NCBI GenBank assembly: GCA_964594125.1 | Contig: CAZQLL010000001.1 | Span: forward strand, 174,392 to 238,391 | Origin: CAVRZJ01 sp964594125 | GTDB taxonomy: Bacteria > Acidobacteriota > Thermoanaerobaculia > Thermoanaerobaculales > Thermoanaerobaculaceae | Direction of reading: 5' to 3' | DNA length: 64,000 nucleotides | In this document: in pieces, positions 58,093 to 64,000 of the stretch | How the letters are laid out: each line of letters starts with the position of its first letter | Position numbering within the stretch: position 1 is the stretch's first letter | The notes under the pieces: generated by a model | The model's input: only the letters and a program-made list of their open reading frames with translations | Database searches by the model: none | Told to the model about the DNA's origin: nothing | Position numbers and translations under genes: made by a program

Positions 58093-58422
58093 TCACTGGT
58101 CCAGCGTGAAGCCGTCGGCCTTGGCGATCCGGACCTTGCGGCCGTCCTCGAGGATCTTGTAGCCCACCCGCGAGGCCTTCCCCGAGTCCGGCGACACGAG
58201 CGCGACGTTGGCGATTGCGATCGCGCCCTCGCGCTCGACGATACCGCCCTGCACGCCCTGGCGGGGGTTCGCCCGCGAGTGCCGCTTGACCATGTTCACG
58301 TGCTCGACGACGAGCCGTCCGGTCTTGCGATCGACGCGCAGCACCTTACCGCGCTTGCCGCGGTCCTTGCCGGCCAGGACCTGCACCTGGTCGCCCTTCT
58401 TGATCTTCGTCCGCACCGACAT
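58093..58422 (-). CDS. rplX: Ribosomal protein L24
   Basis: 109 residues from the ATG of MSVRTKIKKGDQVQVLAGKD, the KOW motif region, with VVEHVNMVKRHSRANPRQG next. It normally follows rplN within a few bases; here 178 bp intervene. Confidence 0.97.
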   Translation of the reverse strand: MSVRTKIKKGDQVQVLAGKDRGKRGKVLRVDRKTGRLVVEHVNMVKRHSRANPRQGVQGGIVEREGAIAIANVALVSPDSGKASRVGYKILEDGRKVRIAKADGFTLDQ

Positions 58423-58600
58423 CACTGCCTCCCGAAGGTCGAGCGCCCGGCGTCCAGCGTCAAGCGCTCCACCACCCACCCAGGAAGACCAGCGGCAGAT
58501 GCTGCGGTCTTCGCGCTCGACTCTCGACGCTCGCCGCTCGGCCCGCTGGTACGCGCGCGGCGGTCATCGACCGTCCGCATGCCCGTGTTCATCCGCCCGC
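58423..58600. other. Unusual 178-bp spacer inside the spc operon
   Basis: All other spacings in this operon are under 90 bp. This one contains CTCGACTCTCG-type low-complexity sequence also seen in the efflux operon spacer (46422-46432). On the minus strand TTGACG lies ~50 bases before rplX, without a clear -10. No ORF with homology was found. Confidence 0.5.
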
Positions 58601-58972
58601 TCACAGCACTTCCGGGGCGAGCGAGACGATCTTCATGAAACGCCGCTCGCGCAGCTCGCGGGCCACCGGTCCGAAGACGCGGGTGCCGACCGGCTCCTTC
58701 TGGGGGTTGATCAGCACCGCAGCGTTGTCGTCGAAGCGGATGTACGAGCCGTCGCGGCGGCGCTGCGTGCGGCGCGTACGGACGATCACCGCCTTGACGA
58801 CCGTGCCCTTCTTCACCTGCGAATCGGGGACGGCCTCCTTGACGGCGCACACGATGATGTCGCCGAGCCGGGCGTAGCGTCCGGCGGTCGACCCGCCGAG
58901 CTGTCGGATCGCCTGCAGCTTCTTGGCGCCCGAGTTGTCGGCGACCGTGAGCATGGTGCGCATCTGGATCAT
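58601..58972 (-). CDS. rplN: Ribosomal protein L14
   Basis: 123 residues, standard length. MIQMRTMLTVADNSGAKKLQ and the signature GDIIVCAVKEAVPDSQVKKG, ending IVSLAPEVL. 12 bp after rpsQ. Confidence 0.97.
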   Translation of the reverse strand: MIQMRTMLTVADNSGAKKLQAIRQLGGSTAGRYARLGDIIVCAVKEAVPDSQVKKGTVVKAVIVRTRRTQRRRDGSYIRFDDNAAVLINPQKEPVGTRVFGPVARELRERRFMKIVSLAPEVL

Positions 58973-58984
58973 GGCAGCCTCCCC

Positions 58985-59248
58985 CTACGACGCCTTCGCC
59001 ACGATGCGGCTCACGCGCCAACGCTTGCGCCGCGACAGCGGGCGGCACTCGGTGATCTGCACGCGGTCACCGACCTTGCACGCGTTCTCCTCGTCGTGCG
59101 CCATGAACTTGCTGGAGCGCCGGACGAACCGGTGGTAGAGCGGGTCCATCCCGACGTTCTCGACCTTCACGACCACCGTCTTGTCCGCACCGCTGGAGAC
59201 GACGGTGCCGAGCTTCGTGGTCTTCCGGCTTGGGTTCGCGTTCTCCAT
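58985..59248 (-). CDS. rpsQ: Ribosomal protein S17
   Basis: 87 residues. KLGTVVSSGADKTVVVKVEN and HDEENACKVGDRVQITECRP with LSRRKRWRVSRIV are typical of the S17 OB fold. Four bp after rpmC. Confidence 0.97.
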   Translation of the reverse strand: MENANPSRKTTKLGTVVSSGADKTVVVKVENVGMDPLYHRFVRRSSKFMAHDEENACKVGDRVQITECRPLSRRKRWRVSRIVAKAS

Positions 59249-59252
59249 GGGA

Positions 59253-59450
59253 TCACTCCGCTTCCTTCAGGCGTTGCGACAGCACCATCTTGACCCGCGC
59301 GATGTCGCGCCGGACCAGACGGATCTTCACCGGGTTCTCGATCTGCCCCGTCGCCCGCTGAAACCGCAGCTTGAAAAGCTGCTCGGCGAGCTCCGCCTCG
59401 GTGCGCCGCAGCTCGTCGATCGACCTCTCCCGCAGCTCCTTGGCTTTCAT
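59253..59450 (-). CDS. rpmC: Ribosomal protein L29
   Basis: 65 residues, two-helix protein: MKAKELRERSIDELRRTEAE and the signature QIENPVKIRLVRRDIARVKM. Located at the exit tunnel. The ATG overlaps the rplP stop (ATGA). Confidence 0.97.
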   Translation of the reverse strand: MKAKELRERSIDELRRTEAELAEQLFKLRFQRATGQIENPVKIRLVRRDIARVKMVLSQRLKEAE

Positions 59451-59863
59451 CGCACCTGCCCCCTGACGACGAAGCGCGTCTTGATCGGCAGCTTGTGGGC
59501 GGCCAGCGTCAACGCCTCACGGGCCACCTCTTCCGGCAGCCCCTCCATCTCGTAGAGGATGCGCGCCGGCTTGACCACGCACACCCATTCCTCCGGGGCG
59601 CCTTTCCCCTTGCCCATGCGGGTCTCGGCCGGCTTCTTGGTGATCGGCTTGTCCGGGAAAAGGCGGATCCAGATCTTGCCGCCGCGCTTGACGTGGCGCG
59701 TCATCGCGATACGCGCCGCCTCGATCTGGCGCGCGGTGATCCAGCCGCACTCCATCGCCTGCAGACCGAAGTCACCGAACGCAAGCTCGCCGCCGCCGGT
59801 CGCCAGCCCGCGCCGGCGCCCGCGCTGCTGCTTGCGGAACTTGACCTTCTTCGGCATCAACAT
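59447..59863 (-). CDS. rplP: Ribosomal protein L16
   Basis: 138 residues. Begins MLMPKKVKFRKQQRGRRRG as L16 usually does, then ITARQIEAARIAMTRHVKRG and the conserved RMGKGKGAPEEWVCVVKPAR. GGAAGGTG lies upstream. 39 bp after rpsC. Confidence 0.97.
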   Translation of the reverse strand: MLMPKKVKFRKQQRGRRRGLATGGGELAFGDFGLQAMECGWITARQIEAARIAMTRHVKRGGKIWIRLFPDKPITKKPAETRMGKGKGAPEEWVCVVKPARILYEMEGLPEEVAREALTLAAHKLPIKTRFVVRGQVR

Positions 59864-59902
59864 GGCAGCACCTTCCTATCGCCCATTGCCCATCGCCCGC
59901 CG

Positions 59903-60553
<651 letters not shown>

Positions 60554-60569
60554 GTCGATCCTCCCGTCC

Positions 60570-60908
60570 TCAGGCCTTTTCGGCGACTCGCACCGTCACG
60601 TGGCAGTAGCGGTGCAGCCGCGGGTACACCCGCCCCATCGAGGCGGCGCGCGAGCGCTTCAGGCTGGGGCCCGCGTCGACCGTGATCATCTCGACGAACA
60701 GGCGGCCCGAGTCGATCCCCGGCGCCTTCTGTTCGAGGTTCGCCACCGCCGAACGGACCAGCTTCTCGAGGTCGCGGGCGCAGCTCTTGTGCACCAGCTT
60801 GAGCGTCGCCAGCGCCCCCATCACGCCCTGTCCGCGCACCGTGTCGGCCACGAGGCGGACCTTCTGGGGAGAGCCCTTGTAGTACCGGAGTATTGCGTGC
60901 GCCTTCAT
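60570..60908 (-). CDS. rplV: Ribosomal protein L22
   Basis: 112 residues from MKAHAILRYYKGSPQKVRLV. The tunnel hairpin and signature appear as KRSRAASMGRVYPRLHRYCH. Two ATGs are adjacent; the second (60908) has better spacing to GGGAGG. Ten bp after rpsS. Confidence 0.96.
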   Translation of the reverse strand: MKAHAILRYYKGSPQKVRLVADTVRGQGVMGALATLKLVHKSCARDLEKLVRSAVANLEQKAPGIDSGRLFVEMITVDAGPSLKRSRAASMGRVYPRLHRYCHVTVRVAEKA

Positions 60909-60918
60909 CATGGCCTCC

Positions 60919-61203
60919 CTAGTGGGTCGCACCCTTTTCCTTCTTGGTCCCCGAGTGGCCCCTGAAGGTGCGGGTGAGGGCGAACTCGCCCAGTTTGTGG
61001 CCGACCATGTTCTCCGTGACGAACACGGGCACGAACTTCTGCCCGTTGTGGACGGCGATCGTGTGGCCGACCATCTCGGGAGTGATCGTCGAGCGGCGCG
61101 ACCAGGTCTTGATGACGCGGCGCTCGCGAGTCTCGTTGAGCGCGTCGACCTTCTTCGCCAGGTGAGCGTCCACGAACGGTCCCTTGCTGATTGAGCGCGA
61201 CAT
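60919..61203 (-). CDS. rpsS: Ribosomal protein S19
   Basis: 94 residues. MSRSISKGPFVDAHLAKKVD, IKTWSRRSTITPEMVGHTIA and the signature VPVFVTENMVGHKLGEFALT. Contacts S13 in the subunit head. 12 bp after rplB. Confidence 0.97.
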   Translation of the reverse strand: MSRSISKGPFVDAHLAKKVDALNETRERRVIKTWSRRSTITPEMVGHTIAVHNGQKFVPVFVTENMVGHKLGEFALTRTFRGHSGTKKEKGATH

Positions 61204-61215
61204 CGCTTCCTCCCC

Positions 61216-62037
<822 letters not shown>

Positions 62038-62048
62038 GGCCGGCCCCC

Positions 62049-62342
62049 TTACACCTGGTCGAAGAACTCGATCGTCTTCTCGCCGGCGGCGAGCCGGACG
62101 TACGCCTTGCGCCAGTCGGGGCGGCGTCCGGAGAAACGACCGAAGCGGCGCTGCTTGCCGTGTACGTTGGCCACGCGCACGTCGACGACCTTGACGTTGA
62201 ACAACGTCTCGACCGCCTTGCCGATCTCGATCCGGTTGGCGCCGCGGGCCACCTCGAAGCACACCGTGTTGGAGTGCTCCTTGGCGTCCGCGGTCTTCTC
62301 GGTCACGATCGGGCGCACGATGATCTGCCGCGGGTCCTTCAT
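62049..62342 (-). CDS. rplW: Ribosomal protein L23
   Basis: 97 residues. IIVRPIVTEKTADAKEHSNT and FNVKVVDVRVANVHGKQRRF identify L23, the docking site for trigger factor and SRP. The ATG overlaps the rplD stop (ATGA). Confidence 0.97.
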   Translation of the reverse strand: MKDPRQIIVRPIVTEKTADAKEHSNTVCFEVARGANRIEIGKAVETLFNVKVVDVRVANVHGKQRRFGRFSGRRPDWRKAYVRLAAGEKTIEFFDQV

Positions 62343-62965
62343 GATGTCAGCACCTCCACAAGCTGGTCGAGCGCCCGGCGCGAGAACACCACGTGCTCCC
62401 GGTTGAGGACGTGGAAGACGTGCAGGTGCAGCGCGTCGGCGGCGGTCAGCTCCGGCCGATTGCGGGTCGCCAGCATGAGGTTGAGGTTCTCGTAGCTGTC
62501 GATGAACAGCACCTTCCGCCCTGCCAGTCCGACCGTGCCGAGCCGCTGCTGCAGCTCCTTGGTGCGGTGGTTGGCGACGTCGAGGGTGTCGAGCACGTGC
62601 ACGTGCCCCGCCCTGGCGCGCGCCGACAGCACCGACTTGAGCGCGTTCTTCTTCGCCTTGATGTTGACCTTCTTCTCGTACGAGCGCGGCTGCGGACCGA
62701 ACACCGTGCCGCCGTGCCGCCACAGCGGCGAGCGCGTCGAGCCGACGCGCGCGCGGCCCGTGCCCTTTTGCTTCCACGGCTTCTTGCCGCCGCCCGACAC
62801 GAGCGCGCGGTTCTTGGTCATGTGGGTGCCGCGCCGCTGGCCGGCCTGGTAGGCCTTGATCACCTCGTACACCAGGTGGGGACGCGCAGGGAACTCGAAC
62901 ACGCCGGTCGGCAACTCGACCTCGCCCACCACCTCGTTGTCCCAGTTGCGAACGTCGATCTTCAT
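62339..62965 (-). CDS. rplD: Ribosomal protein L4
   Basis: 208 residues. N-terminal VVGEVELPTGVFEFPARPHL, the tunnel loop GGGKKPWKQKGTGRARVGST and GGTVFGPQPRSYEKKVNIKA. L4 represses the S10 operon in E. coli; whether it does here cannot be told. 11 bp after rplC. Confidence 0.97.
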   Translation of the reverse strand: MKIDVRNWDNEVVGEVELPTGVFEFPARPHLVYEVIKAYQAGQRRGTHMTKNRALVSGGGKKPWKQKGTGRARVGSTRSPLWRHGGTVFGPQPRSYEKKVNIKAKKNALKSVLSARARAGHVHVLDTLDVANHRTKELQQRLGTVGLAGRKVLFIDSYENLNLMLATRNRPELTAADALHLHVFHVLNREHVVFSRRALDQLVEVLTS

Positions 62966-62976
62966 GGCCGCCCCCC

Positions 62977-63600
62977 TCACGCCTTCACCACGCGCACCAG
63001 CGCGTTGCGGCCGCCGGGCACGGCGCCCTTGAGGAACAGCAGGTTGCGCTCGACGTCGACCTTGACCACGGTGACCGTTTTGAGCGTCACCGTGTCGCAC
63101 CCCATCCGCCCGGCCATCCGGGTGCCGGGGAACACGCGCGACGGGTACGCCGACGGCCCGATGCCGCCGGGCGCGCGGTGGAACATCGAGCCGTGCGTGG
63201 CGGCGCCGCCGCGGAAGTGATGGCGCTTCACCGCGCCCTGGAACCCCTTGCCCTTGGACGTGCCGACCACGCGCACGATCTCCTGCGGCGCGAAGATGTC
63301 GCACAGCACCGTGTCGCCGGGCTTGGCCTCCGAGCCGGCGCCGATCGGGACCTCCCCGAGCACCCGCGTCGGCGGCACGTTGGCGGCCTTGAACTGGCCG
63401 GCCACCGGCTTGCCGATGCGGCGCGAGGGCTTCCCCTCGACCAGGCCGAGCTGCGCGGCCTCGTAGCCGTCGCGCGCCGCTTCGCGGCGCCGCACGACCA
63501 CGCACGGCCCCGCCTGGACGACCGTCACGGGCACGAGGTCGCCTGCGGCGTCGAACACCTGGGTCATGCCGATCTTCTTGGCGAGAATACCCTTGACCAT
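62977..63600 (-). CDS. rplC: Ribosomal protein L3
   Basis: 207 residues. MVKGILAKKIGMTQVFDAAG, then VGTSKGKGFQGAVKRHHFRG and the signature ATHGSMFHRAPGGIGPSAYP with RVFPGTRMAGRMG. Its GAGG ribosome binding site overlaps the rpsJ stop (TGAGG). Confidence 0.98.
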   Translation of the reverse strand: MVKGILAKKIGMTQVFDAAGDLVPVTVVQAGPCVVVRRREAARDGYEAAQLGLVEGKPSRRIGKPVAGQFKAANVPPTRVLGEVPIGAGSEAKPGDTVLCDIFAPQEIVRVVGTSKGKGFQGAVKRHHFRGGAATHGSMFHRAPGGIGPSAYPSRVFPGTRMAGRMGCDTVTLKTVTVVKVDVERNLLFLKGAVPGGRNALVRVVKA

Positions 63601-63608
63601 GGCCTACC

Positions 63609-63932
<324 letters not shown>

Positions 63933-63940
63933 GGCCTCTC

Positions 63941-64000
63941 CTACTCGACGATCTCGCTGATGGTGCCGGCGCCGACGGTGCGACCGCCCTCGCGGATGGC
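63941..64000 (-). CDS. tuf: Elongation factor Tu, C-terminal 19 residues only
   Basis: The frame entering from the right edge reads AIREGGRTVGAGTISEIVE and stops at TAG 63943-63941. This is the EF-Tu C-terminus (usual ending REGGRTVGAGVV-x-x-I-x-E). The rest of the gene lies beyond the window. GGAGAGG just after the stop is the rpsJ ribosome binding site. Confidence 0.93.
   Translation of the reverse strand, partial: AIREGGRTVGAGTISEIVE

Noticed and set aside
58423..58600. A missing ribosomal gene in the rplN-rplX gap
   Set aside because: No ribosomal protein belongs there in the canonical order and no frame in the gap has homology.

Overview
The window is very GC-rich bacterial DNA from a Gram-negative-type organism. 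It encodes TonB/ExbB/ExbD, a TolC-adaptor-RND efflux pump, a DUF481 outer-membrane protein and exosortase H. Gene style and the mix of families (divergent PEP carboxykinase, carbamoyltransferase/SxtJ/DUF5989 trio, exosortase H, dispersed palindromic intergenic repeats) would fit an uncultured Acidobacteriota-like lineage. No rRNA or other phylogenetic marker was compared, so that placement is a guess.

Left part (1-8.7 kb): the end of a nitrilase-family hydrolase, a family 2 glycosyltransferase, an aspartate aminotransferase fused to a PEPCK/HprK-like kinase domain, a flotillin, a histidine phosphatase between inverted repeat copies, and a divergent PEP carboxykinase. From 8.7 to 11 kb lies a small island of three toxin-antitoxin-like pairs. 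The first pair sits between the 3' end of the carboxykinase gene and a decayed second copy of that 3' end.

Metabolic and envelope part (11-41 kb): a secreted putative glycosidase faces a GH38-like alpha-mannosidase that overlaps a cysteine-synthase-like gene. Then come pabB-pabC, an outer-membrane protein, malQ with an SGNH hydrolase, and the convergent carbamoyltransferase-SxtJ-DUF5989 unit. Next are an active/inactive ketosynthase pair, a FakA-FakB-type fusion between two paralogous zinc-ribbon proteins, an FHA protein, an aldehyde dehydrogenase, a thioesterase, exosortase H with its partner, a TonB-ExbB-ExbD operon, a large membrane protein and a DUF302 protein.

Efflux part (40-48 kb, minus strand): tolC, adaptor, RND pump, DUF2892 and PG0541-type genes run as one unit from a good sigma70-like promoter. 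An ArsR regulator follows, heading a short chain of overlapping small ORFs. Two of these end in or are interrupted by UGA codons followed by GGU-loop hairpins.

Right part (48.6-64 kb, minus strand): the canonical S10-spc-alpha ribosomal protein superoperon, from the 3' end of tuf to rplQ, with secY, adk, map, infA and rpoA. It is complete and in standard order, with one unusual 178-bp gap between rplN and rplX. No tRNA, rRNA, CRISPR array, IS element or phage gene was recognised.
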